Part shown: positions 1 through 8,283 of the stretch, piece by piece
Position numbering within the stretch: position 1 is the first letter of the stretch
Layout of the letters: each line of letters begins with the position of its first letter
Origin: UBA964 sp031382085
Lineage (GTDB): Bacteria > Pseudomonadota > Gammaproteobacteria > Steroidobacterales > Steroidobacteraceae
DNA: 64,000 nt
Reading direction: 5' to 3'
Assembly: GCA_031382085.1 (NCBI GenBank)
Contig: JANMYM010000083.1
Location: forward strand, 1-64,000
Notes under the pieces: model-generated
The model's database searches: none
What the model saw: only the letters and a program-made list of their open reading frames with translations
Told to the model about the DNA's origin: nothing
Program-made: the position numbers and the translations under genes

Positions 1-234
1 GCCACGGACGGGGACGCGACGGCTCTGGCGGGCAGTCGGGTCGCGGTTCGGGCCGGCGGGGGAGCTGACATGAGCCAGCACAATAGGGGCCAGCGCGACC
101 GATCTCAACACAGGGGCTACCGACCGCCACATGGAGTGTTCGACTCGCTAACTACCTGGTCGAACAGCGGCATGAAGAAGCAACGCAGCGCCAATCGGAA
201 CTACAACTCAGGCTGGAAAAACGCTGGCCGCTAA
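1..234 (+). CDS. Unrecognised small protein, open at the left edge
   Basis: The frame is open from the first base to a TAA at 232-234. A plausible internal start is the ATG at 70, preceded by a purine-rich GGGGGAG a few bases upstream, which would give a 54-residue protein. That product is very polar and basic, rich in Arg, Asn, Gln and Ser, with a low-complexity end (NRNYNSGWKNAGR). I recognise no domain. A strong terminator 22 bases after the stop supports a real transcript ending here. It could be the tail of a longer gene that begins before the window. Confidence 0.35.
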   Translation, partial: ATDGDATALAGSRVAVRAGGGADMSQHNRGQRDRSQHRGYRPPHGVFDSLTTWSNSGMKKQRSANRNYNSGWKNAGR

Positions 235-255
235 TCGATCCTGTCTGCTGAGCAT

Positions 256-290
256 GAACCCTGTTGCCTTCGAACAGGGTTCTTTTTTTT
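256..290 (+). terminator. Rho-independent terminator
   Basis: A perfect 10-bp stem (256-265 pairing with 273-282) with a 7-base loop is followed by eight T residues (283-290). It ends the transcript of the small ORF at the left edge and insulates the next gene. A run of A on the other side is absent, so it should act mainly on the plus strand. Confidence 0.9.
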
Positions 291-363
291 GTACAGACTT
301 ACTTTGTATAACCACCGATACGCCACGAAACGCCAGCCGTTTCTATTGCTGGCAATCTGCCAT

Positions 364-390
364 TGACGGTATCCGTGACGGTATCGTGAC
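364..390. repeat. Short direct repeats of TGACGGTATC
   Basis: TGACGGTATC occurs at 364-373 and again at 376-385, followed by a third partial TGAC at 387, so the TGAC cores recur at 11-12 bp spacing, about one helical turn. The repeats lie in the AT-richer non-coding stretch 291-517 upstream of the gene at 518. Regularly phased repeats of this kind are often operator sites, but no regulator can be assigned. I see no clear -35/-10 pair here and nothing else in the stretch. Confidence 0.4.
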
Positions 391-517
391 AGATCAGCTC
401 AATTAAGACTATGTAAATCAATAACGTAGCGACTGTTTGGTAAAAATATCCCAAATTTAGAAACCTATGACAAGAGCCCGTGGTGCAGTATTTGTGCCGC
501 AAAGCAGGAGGAATGGC

Positions 518-1228
518 ATGTTTGAGACAAAAACAGCGGCCGGGAGCCGCGTAGCGCAGGGCCCCGGCGGCCCGCCGGGCAGCGACGGGGCAGGCGGCTG
601 GTTCGGGCTGGACCTGCTGGCAGAGCTGCAGATTGTCAACCTCAAGACCATTGAATGGTTGCGTGCGCAGGTGCGGAACAACGCGGCGGAGACGCACGGC
701 GCGGCGATGCTCGCCGAGAATCGCTCTCTGTGGCTGGCGCTGGATGACACGGCCGCAGCGCAGCTGAGCGTCTGCCCCTGCGCACTGACCGATGCCGAAT
801 TTGCTAACAGTGAAACCTGGGAGTCGATTGCAGCCGCCGCGGTGCGCGATTCGGCGCCGCGGACCAGGTCTGATGCCGGCGCGCTTTTGTTTGATGACGC
901 GGCGGGCCGGCCGCTGGCGCGGCTCACGTTGAATCTCGGCTGGCATCTCGCGCGGCATCGGCCGCTGGCGGCGACAGTGACGTTCGGCATGTGCAGCGGC
1001 ACGCTGCAGCGGCTGCAGACCATGCGCCTCGCCGCAGTCGATGTCCTGCCGGATTGGTTGCCGGCACTGGTGCGGCCGCGCTGGCACGATGAGCCGCGGG
1101 TCTGGACCTACCTGCTGGAAGCGGCGATCAGCGCCGCGCCGCTGCGCATGGAGTCTGCGCGCGTCGGTGCGCTGCAATTGATTGCGCGACAATTGGCGAA
1201 GGCGCGCGAACGGGAGTCCGGCCGCTAA
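518..1228 (+). CDS. Unrecognised protein, possible FlhD-like N-terminal region
   Basis: The 236-residue reading uses the ATG at 518 because AGGAG sits at the right distance before it; the in-frame ATG at 467 has no ribosome site. I do not recognise the family with confidence. Residues about 28-100 (LLAELQIVNLKTIEWLR, then a hydrophobic helix-rich stretch) loosely recall the helical fold of the flagellar activator FlhD (a start LNL.YL.LAQ-like helix followed by LA.L), but the resemblance is by eye only. There is no signal peptide or membrane segment. The TAA stop lies inside a CTAAC word. The upstream AT-rich region with phased repeats suggests it is individually regulated. Confidence 0.6.
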   Translation: MFETKTAAGSRVAQGPGGPPGSDGAGGWFGLDLLAELQIVNLKTIEWLRAQVRNNAAETHGAAMLAENRSLWLALDDTAAAQLSVCPCALTDAEFANSETWESIAAAAVRDSAPRTRSDAGALLFDDAAGRPLARLTLNLGWHLARHRPLAATVTFGMCSGTLQRLQTMRLAAVDVLPDWLPALVRPRWHDEPRVWTYLLEAAISAAPLRMESARVGALQLIARQLAKARERESGR

Positions 1229-1364
1229 CCGTTGTGCTCTTCAAGCATCCCTGAAACCGGTCTCCAGAGCATCCAACAGCTGGTTGGGAGCTTCCGTCAT
1301 AGGCGTGTGCCCTGAACTTGGAGGATGCGCACCTCGGGCGCCGCGGCATGCTAGGGTTCGTTTC

Positions 1365-1940
1365 ATGAAAGCCCCATGCCTTGTCGCGATCCTGTCACTG
1401 GCTGCCGGCCTTGCCAGCGGCGCCGAACCGCCAGCTGCATCACCGGCTCCCGCGCCCGCGCCCGAAAAACCCACGCAGTCCATACTGCTGCGCGCTGTTA
1501 GCGTCACCTACGATATCGACCGCTCGTTGCTTTTCTATCGTGACATCCTGGGGCAGGAAGTAATCGAGGATGCGCAGCTGAATCCGGAACGTTCCGCGAC
1601 CTGGCTGGATGTGTCGCCGCAGGCGAAGGTCCGCTTTGTGGTGTTGCGTGGCAAGGCTGAATATCCAGGTGGTCCGATCACGGGCGGCCGCATTGCCTTC
1701 ATCGCCATTGATGATCCAGCGCATCCACGCAGCAGCGTCAAGCCCGCGAACCATCGCGGTGTCCACGGCGACATGATCCTGCCGCACCGCGTGGCCAATC
1801 TGGATGGCATCGTGCGCCGCTTGAAAGAGGCGGGCTTCGAGTTTCTGTTCGAGCCGCGCGTGACGCCCTCGGGCCTGTCGCGCAATTGCATGGTCTACGA
1901 TCCCAACGGCCATATCGTCGAGCTGTTCGAACTGAAATAG
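1365..1940 (+). CDS. Exported VOC (glyoxalase-fold) protein
   Basis: This 191-residue protein begins with a Sec signal peptide (MKAPCLVAILSLAAGLASGA, likely cut near residue 20) and a Pro/Ala-rich linker, followed by one vicinal-oxygen-chelate domain. The domain opens with a strand and the motif RSLLFYRDILG and closes with YDPNGHIVELFE, the usual start and end of a VOC module with a metal-ligand Glu near the end. VOC proteins include glyoxalases, dioxygenases and resistance proteins, so the substrate cannot be predicted. A periplasmic VOC protein is less common than a cytosolic one. The start at 1365 is chosen because the longer reading from 1182 overlaps the previous gene and lacks a signal. 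Confidence 0.8.
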   Translation: MKAPCLVAILSLAAGLASGAEPPAASPAPAPAPEKPTQSILLRAVSVTYDIDRSLLFYRDILGQEVIEDAQLNPERSATWLDVSPQAKVRFVVLRGKAEYPGGPITGGRIAFIAIDDPAHPRSSVKPANHRGVHGDMILPHRVANLDGIVRRLKEAGFEFLFEPRVTPSGLSRNCMVYDPNGHIVELFELK

Positions 1941-1971
1941 CGGCACGCTGTGCTAGTCTTATCGGCCTCAT

Positions 1972-2910
1972 ATGCAAGCACTCTCCGTGCGGGGTCTGGT
2001 CAAGACCTATCAAAACGGCGCCCAGGCGCTCAAAGGCATCGATCTCGAGGTTGAGCAGGGCGATTTTTTTGCGCTGCTCGGACCTAACGGCGCGGGCAAG
2101 ACCACACTGATCGGCATCCTGACGTCGCTGGTGAACAAGACCAGCGGCGAGGTCAGAGTCTTTGGCCACGATCTGGATCGCGAACTTGAAACCGCCAAGT
2201 CCTGCATTGGCGTCGTGCCCCAGGAACTGAACCTCAATGGATTTGAGTCCCTGGAAACGATCGTGGTCAACCAGGCCGGGTTCTATGGCATTCCGCGTGC
2301 GATTGCACGCGAGCGCGCCGAGATCTATCTCGGCAAGCTTGGCTTGTGGGATCGCCGTACCAAGATGTCGCGCATGTTGTCCGGCGGCATGAAACGTCGC
2401 CTGATGATCGCGCGCGCGCTGATGCACGAGCCTCGGCTGCTGATCCTTGATGAGCCCACCGCGGGTGTCGACATCGAAATCCGCCGCTCCATGTGGGAGT
2501 TCCTGCGCGAACTTAACGAGCGTGGCACCACCATCATCCTGACCACTCACTACCTCGAAGAAGCCGAGGCGCTGTGCCGCAGTATCGCGATTATCGACGG
2601 CGGCCGCATTATTGCGCGCGACCAGATGGGTGGCCTGCTGCGCAGCCTGCAAACGGAGACGTTTGTGTTGAATTTGCGGCACGCGCTGCCTGCGGCACCC
2701 GTGGTTGACGGATATCCGATCAAGCTGATCGACAAAAGCACATTGGAAGTCGAGCTAACAAAAGAGCAGAACCTTAACGAGGTGTTCGCGCGGCTGTCCG
2801 CTGCCGGCATCCAGGTGCTGTCGATGCGCAACAAGGTCAACCGCCTCGAGGAAGTCTTCATGCGGCTGACCGACAAGAGCGCGCACGCTGTTGGCGGTGC
2901 GGCGCCATGA
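1972..2910 (+). CDS. yadG: ABC-2 type exporter, ATP-binding subunit YadG
   Basis: The 312-residue nucleotide-binding subunit has a Walker A motif GPNGAGKTT (residues 37-45), a signature LSGGMKRR, Walker B LLILDEPTAGVD and an H-loop TTHYLEEAE. Length, motif wording and gene order match E. coli YadG, which pairs with the permease YadH. The C-terminal part (about 235-312) is the extension typical of ABC-2 exporter ATPases. The next gene starts inside its stop codon (ATGA overlap), so the two are translationally coupled. The exported substrate is unknown. Confidence 0.93.
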   Translation: MQALSVRGLVKTYQNGAQALKGIDLEVEQGDFFALLGPNGAGKTTLIGILTSLVNKTSGEVRVFGHDLDRELETAKSCIGVVPQELNLNGFESLETIVVNQAGFYGIPRAIARERAEIYLGKLGLWDRRTKMSRMLSGGMKRRLMIARALMHEPRLLILDEPTAGVDIEIRRSMWEFLRELNERGTTIILTTHYLEEAEALCRSIAIIDGGRIIARDQMGGLLRSLQTETFVLNLRHALPAAPVVDGYPIKLIDKSTLEVELTKEQNLNEVFARLSAAGIQVLSMRNKVNRLEEVFMRLTDKSAHAVGGAAP

Positions 2911-3704
2911 GCGCGTTCGATCCGCAAAAACATGTGGCGCGGGCGCGCTGGATCGGGTTTACGACCATCCTGCGCCGCGAGTTCGGTCGCATCGTCCGCA
3001 TCTGGGGCCAGACGCTGGTGCCGTCGGCGGTGACGGCCACTCTCTATTTTGTAATTTTCGGCAGCCTGATCGGACGGCGCGTCGGCCAGATGGGTGGCTT
3101 CGACTACATGCAGTACATCGCGCCGGGTCTGATCATGATGAGCGTGATCACCAACGCCTATGGCAATGTGGTGTCATCGTTCTTTGGCGCGAAATTCCAG
3201 CGCTTTCTCGAGGAAGTAACGGTATCGCCAATGCCGAACTGGCTGGTCGTGTTAGGTTTCGCGAGCGGGGGAATCCTGCGGGGCCTGCTGGTGGGCGCCA
3301 TCGTGACCGTGGTGTCGTTGTTTTTCACGCATCTTGAAGTGCACCACATCCTGATAATCATTGCGGCAGTGTTTCTGACGGCCACGGTGTTCGCGTTAGG
3401 TGGCTTCATCAATGCCGTATTTGCCAGGAACTTTGACCAGGTCAACTGGATTCCGACCTTTGTGCTTACGCCCTTGACCTATTTTGGCGGCGTGTTCTAT
3501 TCCATCTCCCTCCTGCCAGAGCTGGCGCAGAAAATTTCCTTCGCCAATCCGATCCTGCATATGGTCAGTGCGTTTCGTTATGGCTTCCTCGGCACCTCGG
3601 ATGTCGATGTGCGCGTGGCTTTTGCCATCATGATCGGCTCGGCGATCCTGCTGTTTGTGATCGCGGTCGGCCTGATGAACCGCGGCACGGGCATGCGGGA
3701 ATAG
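2907..3704 (+). CDS. yadH: ABC-2 type exporter, permease subunit YadH
   Basis: This 265-residue inner-membrane protein has about six hydrophobic segments and the ABC-2 permease arrangement: an N-terminal cytosolic helix (FTTILRREFGRIVRIWGQT), a central membrane block, and a C-terminal signature with PLTYFGGVFYSI and NPILHMVSAFRYGFLG. It overlaps the ATPase gene by four bases. Together they form a probable homodimeric-type exporter acting on an unknown lipid-like or drug-like substrate. Confidence 0.93.
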   Translation: MSAFDPQKHVARARWIGFTTILRREFGRIVRIWGQTLVPSAVTATLYFVIFGSLIGRRVGQMGGFDYMQYIAPGLIMMSVITNAYGNVVSSFFGAKFQRFLEEVTVSPMPNWLVVLGFASGGILRGLLVGAIVTVVSLFFTHLEVHHILIIIAAVFLTATVFALGGFINAVFARNFDQVNWIPTFVLTPLTYFGGVFYSISLLPELAQKISFANPILHMVSAFRYGFLGTSDVDVRVAFAIMIGSAILLFVIAVGLMNRGTGMRE

Positions 3705-3716
3705 CGTCCGCGGCGC

Positions 3717-4376
3717 ATGTGCGGCCGGTTCGCGTTTTACTCTCCTGCGGAAGCTATTACGCGTTTGTTCGGGGTCCAGGGCGCGGCCAGCGTCGAACCG
3801 AAATGGAATATCGCCCCAACCACGTACGTCCCGGTGGTGCGGCTGGATGATGCCGGTGCGCGCCGCCTCAGCATGCTGTACTGGGGCCTCATTCCGCACT
3901 GGGCCAGGGAAAAGTCCATCGGTGCGCGCATGATCAACGCACGCGCCGAGACGCTGGCGGAAAAGCCGTCGTTTCGCACCGCGTACAAACGCCGCCGCTG
4001 CCTGGTGCTGGCCGACGGCTGGTACGAGTGGAAGATGGAAGCCGGCGCCAAGCAGCCGTATTTCATTCACGCGGCTGACGGTGAACCCTTTGGCATGGCG
4101 GGTCTGTGGGAGAGTTGGGTGGAAACGCCCGGTGAGCCAGCCCTTGAAAGTTGCGCCATCGTCACGACCGAGGCCGCGGGATCGCTGGCGGAAATTCACC
4201 ATCGCACACCGGTCGTGCTGGAGCCGGCTGGGTTTGCGGCCTGGCTGGATTGTCCAGCGCCGGTCGCCGCCTTGCTAACAACGACAGCCGAGGGCCGGAT
4301 GCAAGTGCGACGCGTCAGCCGAAAAGTTAACAATGCACGTAATGAGGGCCCGGAGCTGCTGCAAGCCGCTGACTAG
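3717..4376 (+). CDS. yedK: SOS-response-associated peptidase YedK / HMCES family
   Basis: The 219-residue protein begins MCGRF, so Cys2 is exposed after Met removal, and carries the conserved residues Asn74 (MINARAE), Glu104 (GWYEW) and His161 (EIHHRTP). Known YedK/HMCES proteins use the N-terminal Cys to form a stable thiazolidine cross-link with abasic sites in single-stranded DNA, protecting them during replication. It follows yadH by 12 bases. Assignment is secure from the motifs; SOS control is not visible here. Confidence 0.93.
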   Translation: MCGRFAFYSPAEAITRLFGVQGAASVEPKWNIAPTTYVPVVRLDDAGARRLSMLYWGLIPHWAREKSIGARMINARAETLAEKPSFRTAYKRRRCLVLADGWYEWKMEAGAKQPYFIHAADGEPFGMAGLWESWVETPGEPALESCAIVTTEAAGSLAEIHHRTPVVLEPAGFAAWLDCPAPVAALLTTTAEGRMQVRRVSRKVNNARNEGPELLQAAD

Positions 4377-4399
4377 TTTTCATTGTGGCAAGTCCTCAA

Positions 4400-4424
4400 G
4401 GTGCCGGTCGTGGTGTCCGGCACC
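4400..4424. terminator. Possible hairpin between convergent genes
   Basis: GGTGCCGG (4400-4407) pairs with CCGGCACC (4417-4424) across a 9-base loop, midway between the convergent ends of yedK and the DUF1838-like gene. There is no T-run on either side, so it is at best a weak or Rho-assisted terminator. Confidence 0.35.
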
Positions 4425-4431
4425 CTGGAAC

Positions 4432-5328
4432 TCAGCCTGCGGAAAAAAGCCTGGCCGGATCGGCTATCAGGTCCGGATGGTACTGCTTGCACATCGCCAA
4501 TAATTTCGGCGGTAGCTGATCGGCGGACCAGACCTTTCCGCCACGGCCGGTCTGCAAGGTGTGGCCATCGACGCTCTGCATCTGCATCCACGGCCGGAAT
4601 GCCGCAATGGACGAGTACTGGACTTCCACCTCGGCGCTAACCACCCGCGGATTCATGATGTCGCGCCAGGGCGCACGGTTGACGGTCCATTCGTGGTAGA
4701 AAAACACCGGTTTTTCCGAACCCTGTGCCATGACGCGACTGCCGAGCACCTGGCGGATCAGGAAATCATCGCCGTCGCGCTGCGCCTGCAGCAGTTTTTG
4801 CTGCCGATAGCTGGTGCCATTGCGGACGAAACTGTTGCCGCCCTGGGCCTCGCGCGGCATGCTGAAGTCATCGTGCAGATTTTCCTCGACCACGATTGTG
4901 TTAGGCGACGGACCGGCGCGGTAATTCGGCACCGTGACTTCGGTGCCGGTACGCGGCATGGTCAGTTTTTCGAGGCGTGCTCCCGTGTTGAAATCCAGGT
5001 AAAACGCCACTTCCAGGCTCTTGCCGTCAAACGCGCTATCGCTGACACGGCGGTGCTTTTGCCATGTGGCTGCTAACAATTTATAGAGTGGGATGGTTTC
5101 ACCGCCGATGACCGCATAGGTAGTCGCATCCACCCAGCCGATCGTGAATTCCTCGCGCAGGCTGGAACGCGCCTTGATGAATGCTTCCAGCATTTGCGGG
5201 CCCGGCCACGCCAGGTCCATCGGCGTATGCGACGGCAGGCTGCGAGGCTCCGCGCGGGCTGGGGCAAGGCAGGCGGCGGCCGATACCGCGGCGCTGGTTG
5301 TTAGTAATTGTCGACGATTGATTGCCAT
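4432..5328 (-). CDS. Tat-exported DUF1838-like protein
   Basis: The 298-residue protein starts with a twin-arginine leader (NRRQLLTTSAAVSAAACL, then ARA near residue 26). The mature part reads like DUF1838: a block YLDFNTGARLEKLTMPRTG resembles the family pattern of a TG-x-x-L, P-x-TG-x-x-V step, and a second block HEWTVNRAPWRDIMNPR precedes a C-terminal W-rich stretch. DUF1838 has no known function to my knowledge. It is the last gene of a three-gene minus-strand run behind the SDR-DUF6265 fusion and the Tat UbiD protein, so it may take part in the same periplasmic conversion. A clearer DUF1838 paralogue lies at 35576-36616. Confidence 0.65.
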   Translation of the reverse strand: MAINRRQLLTTSAAVSAAACLAPARAEPRSLPSHTPMDLAWPGPQMLEAFIKARSSLREEFTIGWVDATTYAVIGGETIPLYKLLAATWQKHRRVSDSAFDGKSLEVAFYLDFNTGARLEKLTMPRTGTEVTVPNYRAGPSPNTIVVEENLHDDFSMPREAQGGNSFVRNGTSYRQQKLLQAQRDGDDFLIRQVLGSRVMAQGSEKPVFFYHEWTVNRAPWRDIMNPRVVSAEVEVQYSSIAAFRPWMQMQSVDGHTLQTGRGGKVWSADQLPPKLLAMCKQYHPDLIADPARLFSAG

Positions 5329-5340
5329 GTGCGTTTCCTG

Positions 5341-6567
5341 TCAGTGGGCCTTTACGGGACGATCGGCGCCATAACGCTGGAACCGGTATTCCATCGAACG
5401 CATGACGCCCTGTTCAATGCCATCGACGCGCGCCAGCAGCTCATCGCCGTCGCGCCAGTAGCTGATGCCCTGCGGAAAGTCATGCGCCAGGTTGAAAAAA
5501 CTGACGCGCGACGCCGACGCGCTGGTCAGCTTGAAATCTGTCGGAGGCTGGCCCTGCGGCCAGCCGACGAACACGATGCTGCCATCGGGGCGGGTCTCGA
5601 CGCGCAGGTTCTCATAGAGGCCGTGCTTCCCTTCGGGCACGAAGCGGTTCATGCCGAGCATCAGGCCACCGGCCGGTGGCAACCAGACTTCATCGACACG
5701 GGCGCCATCTGCGCTGCTGTAAGTCCAGTGTCCCGCCATCCAGCGCAGTTGTTCGAGGGCGGCGGTTTCACTGCCCATGGGTTTGTCCGTCGGCAAGGAC
5801 AGCAGCTGCGACTTCCATGCGTCGATCGCGGCGGTGTTGTCATTGATCAGCGCGAACGACTTGCCGTCGGCGCTCGGATTGGTCAGCGCATCTATGGCAA
5901 CGCGCGCCACATCGGCGCGGCTCACGTCGGTGGATGAATACTGCTCGCGTGGCAGAATGCGCAATCCCAGTTTGCGCGCGGGCTCCAGCGTTAATCCGCC
6001 GGGACCGATCACGGTAAAGCTGAGCCCGCTTGACCGCAGATGCTCCTCGGCGCGGGTTTTCCAGAAACGCACACTCATGAGGGCCGTGGCCCTGGTCTGG
6101 TCCTTGTGCGTTCCCGATGTGCCGGAGGAGACAAAGACGAAATGCTTCACATGGGCGGCGGCGGCTGCGTCGATGAGCCGGATGTTAGACAGGAAATCAA
6201 TGCGCTCGGGGATATCCTGGCCTTGAAATCCATGCGCGCCGATGGCGGTTACTACGTGGTCGGCACCCTGCATCGCTGCCTGGACCGCCGCGGCGTCGGT
6301 TAGATCGACCTGCCGCCACTCGCCATATTGGTAGAGTGGGCCGAGATCTTTTTTCGCACGGGCCGGGTCGCTGGTCAACGCACGCACGCGCCAGCCGTTC
6401 TTGGCGGCCTGGACCAGGACTTCGCGGCCGGTCTTGCCGGAGGCGCCAGCCAGCACCAGCAGGGGCTTTGCGGTCGCGCTCCCGGCTGCCTGCGCGAGCG
6501 GCGAAAAGCTAACACAGACCAGGATGGCGAGCATTGCCGCGCGCAGCGCGTTGCATCTTAACTCCAT
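5341..6567 (-). CDS. Exported NAD(P)-binding (SDR-like) protein fused to DUF6265
   Basis: The 408-residue reading from the ATG at 6567 has a GGA ribosome site and a Sec signal (AAMLAILVCVSFSPLAQAAG). Residues about 35-260 form an NAD(P)H-binding Rossmann domain of the atypical SDR type, with GASGKTGREV as the nucleotide loop, then VVTAIGA and FVFVSSG strands. Residues about 280-400 match DUF6265 (LRWMAGHW near its start, GLMLGMNR, and HDFPQGISYWRDG). The gene lies 8 bases after the UbiD-family gene. A Rossmann enzyme with a cleavable signal is odd because NAD(P) is scarce outside the cytoplasm; the domain could bind another ligand. Fusion of these two domains is seen directly in one uninterrupted frame. 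Confidence 0.8.
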   Translation of the reverse strand: MELRCNALRAAMLAILVCVSFSPLAQAAGSATAKPLLVLAGASGKTGREVLVQAAKNGWRVRALTSDPARAKKDLGPLYQYGEWRQVDLTDAAAVQAAMQGADHVVTAIGAHGFQGQDIPERIDFLSNIRLIDAAAAAHVKHFVFVSSGTSGTHKDQTRATALMSVRFWKTRAEEHLRSSGLSFTVIGPGGLTLEPARKLGLRILPREQYSSTDVSRADVARVAIDALTNPSADGKSFALINDNTAAIDAWKSQLLSLPTDKPMGSETAALEQLRWMAGHWTYSSADGARVDEVWLPPAGGLMLGMNRFVPEGKHGLYENLRVETRPDGSIVFVGWPQGQPPTDFKLTSASASRVSFFNLAHDFPQGISYWRDGDELLARVDGIEQGVMRSMEYRFQRYGADRPVKAH

Positions 6568-6575
6568 GTCGATTC

Positions 6576-8195
6576 CTAGAGCGGCGGGCGCCATTTGCCC
6601 AGGTGTTTTTTCCAGTTGCGCTCGGCAACTTCGAATGACTTCGGCGCCAGGGTGCTCAGCGCGGTGCGATTGAGCAGCTGATACTCCGCCGGGCCACCTT
6701 CTTCGGGCAGTTGGCGCGTCGCGTCGATCACGATCTTTGACGTGTAGGGTGGATCGGTCAGTGAAGGATCGAGCGGCATGCCGCGGGATTTCGCAATGAT
6801 CGCCGTGGCCGGTTGCGGCTGCCAGCGCGACCCCATCGCATGCATCATCTGCACGCGATCCAGCACGTCGAGATCATCATCAACCACCACGACGACCTTG
6901 GCGATGCCGACAATTTCGGCAATGCGCTTTCCCACTTCGAGCGCCTGTCCGGGCTTGGTCTTTTTCATGCTAACAAAAGTGAAACCCGTTGCTTCCACCG
7001 GCGAGTGCAGGAACTTCACGGCAGGGACAAAACGCTTCATCGTCGCCACGGCAAGCTGTTCGAGCGGCGCGGTCGGGAAACCACGCGTCTGACCGGTAAA
7101 GGAATTCACGATCCAGGGGTTCTTGCGATGCGTGATGCAGCGGATGTTCATCCAGAAATTCTCCGCTTTTTTCTTGCCCATGTAGCCGTACATCTCACCG
7201 AATGGGCCTTCCGCTTTCATCGGCTCATCCAGCACCACTTCACCTTCGATCACGATCTCGGCGTTCGCTGGCACAAGATGATTGTTGGTCTCCGACTTGA
7301 CGACGTCAAGCGGTCGGCCGCGAATCGCAGAAACGACGGTGAGTTCATCAGCCTTGGCGCGATTGAGCTTGCTGCTCGATACGACCCAGGTGATCGGGTC
7401 CTGGCCTAACGCGATGGAAACGGGAACGGTTTTTTCGCCGCGTTCCTTCGCTTTCATGAACGCCTGCCAGGCGCCCTGGCCCGGCTCGGGGTTCACGCCT
7501 AACATTGTCGGGCCCTTTATCTGGCAGCGGTAGGTGCCGAAATTCTTGCCGAGTTCCCTGTCGTTGGTGAACACCGAGCCCGTGTTGACGTAGCGGCCGC
7601 CGTCCATGGGATTGGACTGGATGAATGCGAATTGCGTGATATCGATAGCGTCACCGGTCAGCACCACCTGCTTGCAGGCAGCCTGGTCGCGCGCCACCAC
7701 GCGAAACGGCGCTTCCGGGAATGCGCCGCCCTTGCCGAGCTTCAGGTACTCATCGATGCGCGCGCAGGCTTTGTAATAGGTGGCGAAATGATCGCCGTGT
7801 ACCGGCTCGAGACCAAGACTCAGGCATTCCGTGTCCCAGTGGCCGAAGTGATTCGCGACGATCGGGCCCTGGTGCCAGCGCCCGTCGATCCTGACGTTTT
7901 CCATGTACAGGCACGGGGCCTCATACATGCCAAATCGATCAACCAGGCGGTACATCAAGGCGGTGGCCTCGAAATTGTCCTGGTCGATGTCGCGCACCTT
8001 GAGCAACAGACCGCGCCGTTCCAGTTCGCGAATGTAGCCGCGCAAATCGTCGAACGGCCCGAACTGCCAGGCCGGCGACGGCGCGGGCGTGGGCGCCGGC
8101 GATGTTGCCTGTGCTAACGCACGATCCGCGGCGGCCCAGGCCGCGGCGGTGATGCCAGTGCTCGTTCCCAGAAAAGTCCTGCGGCTGATGCTCAT
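6576..8195 (-). CDS. Tat-exported UbiD-family decarboxylase
   Basis: This 539-residue protein carries the UbiD/Fdc fold signatures: YRCQIKGP with Arg223, and EGPFGEMYGYMG with Glu329 and Glu334, corresponding to the Arg-Glu-Glu set that works with prenylated FMN in Fdc1. The N-terminus is a twin-arginine signal (SISRRTFLGTS, a hydrophobic Ala-rich core and a cut near residue 29) followed by a Pro/Ala linker. UbiD enzymes reversibly decarboxylate unsaturated or aromatic acids and are normally cytosolic. Tat transport of a protein folded with its cofactor would be consistent. No ubiX (prenyltransferase) is in the window. It leads the minus-strand run 8195-4432. Substrate is unknown. Confidence 0.9.
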   Translation of the reverse strand: MSISRRTFLGTSTGITAAAWAAADRALAQATSPAPTPAPSPAWQFGPFDDLRGYIRELERRGLLLKVRDIDQDNFEATALMYRLVDRFGMYEAPCLYMENVRIDGRWHQGPIVANHFGHWDTECLSLGLEPVHGDHFATYYKACARIDEYLKLGKGGAFPEAPFRVVARDQAACKQVVLTGDAIDITQFAFIQSNPMDGGRYVNTGSVFTNDRELGKNFGTYRCQIKGPTMLGVNPEPGQGAWQAFMKAKERGEKTVPVSIALGQDPITWVVSSSKLNRAKADELTVVSAIRGRPLDVVKSETNNHLVPANAEIVIEGEVVLDEPMKAEGPFGEMYGYMGKKKAENFWMNIRCITHRKNPWIVNSFTGQTRGFPTAPLEQLAVATMKRFVPAVKFLHSPVEATGFTFVSMKKTKPGQALEVGKRIAEIVGIAKVVVVVDDDLDVLDRVQMMHAMGSRWQPQPATAIIAKSRGMPLDPSLTDPPYTSKIVIDATRQLPEEGGPAEYQLLNRTALSTLAPKSFEVAERNWKKHLGKWRPPL

Positions 8196-8255
8196 GACTG
8201 ACGGTGCCAGCTTTGGCGCGCGCGAACAAGCGCTATCAGACCCGGGCGACTAACC

Positions 8256-8271
8256 AGCGGTTCGATCCGCT
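8256..8271. promoter_or_regulatory. Possible operator between divergent genes
   Basis: An inverted repeat AGCGG-N6-CCGCT lies in the 88-bp gap between the divergent UbiD-family and SDR genes. Its position suits a shared regulator, but the arms are only 5 bp and no regulator gene is nearby. Confidence 0.25.
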
Positions 8272-8283
8272 AGACTGCAGCCC

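Noticed and set aside
1738..2682. 314-codon minus-strand frame
   Set aside because: Antisense shadow of the yadG ATPase, whose Walker and signature motifs are intact.
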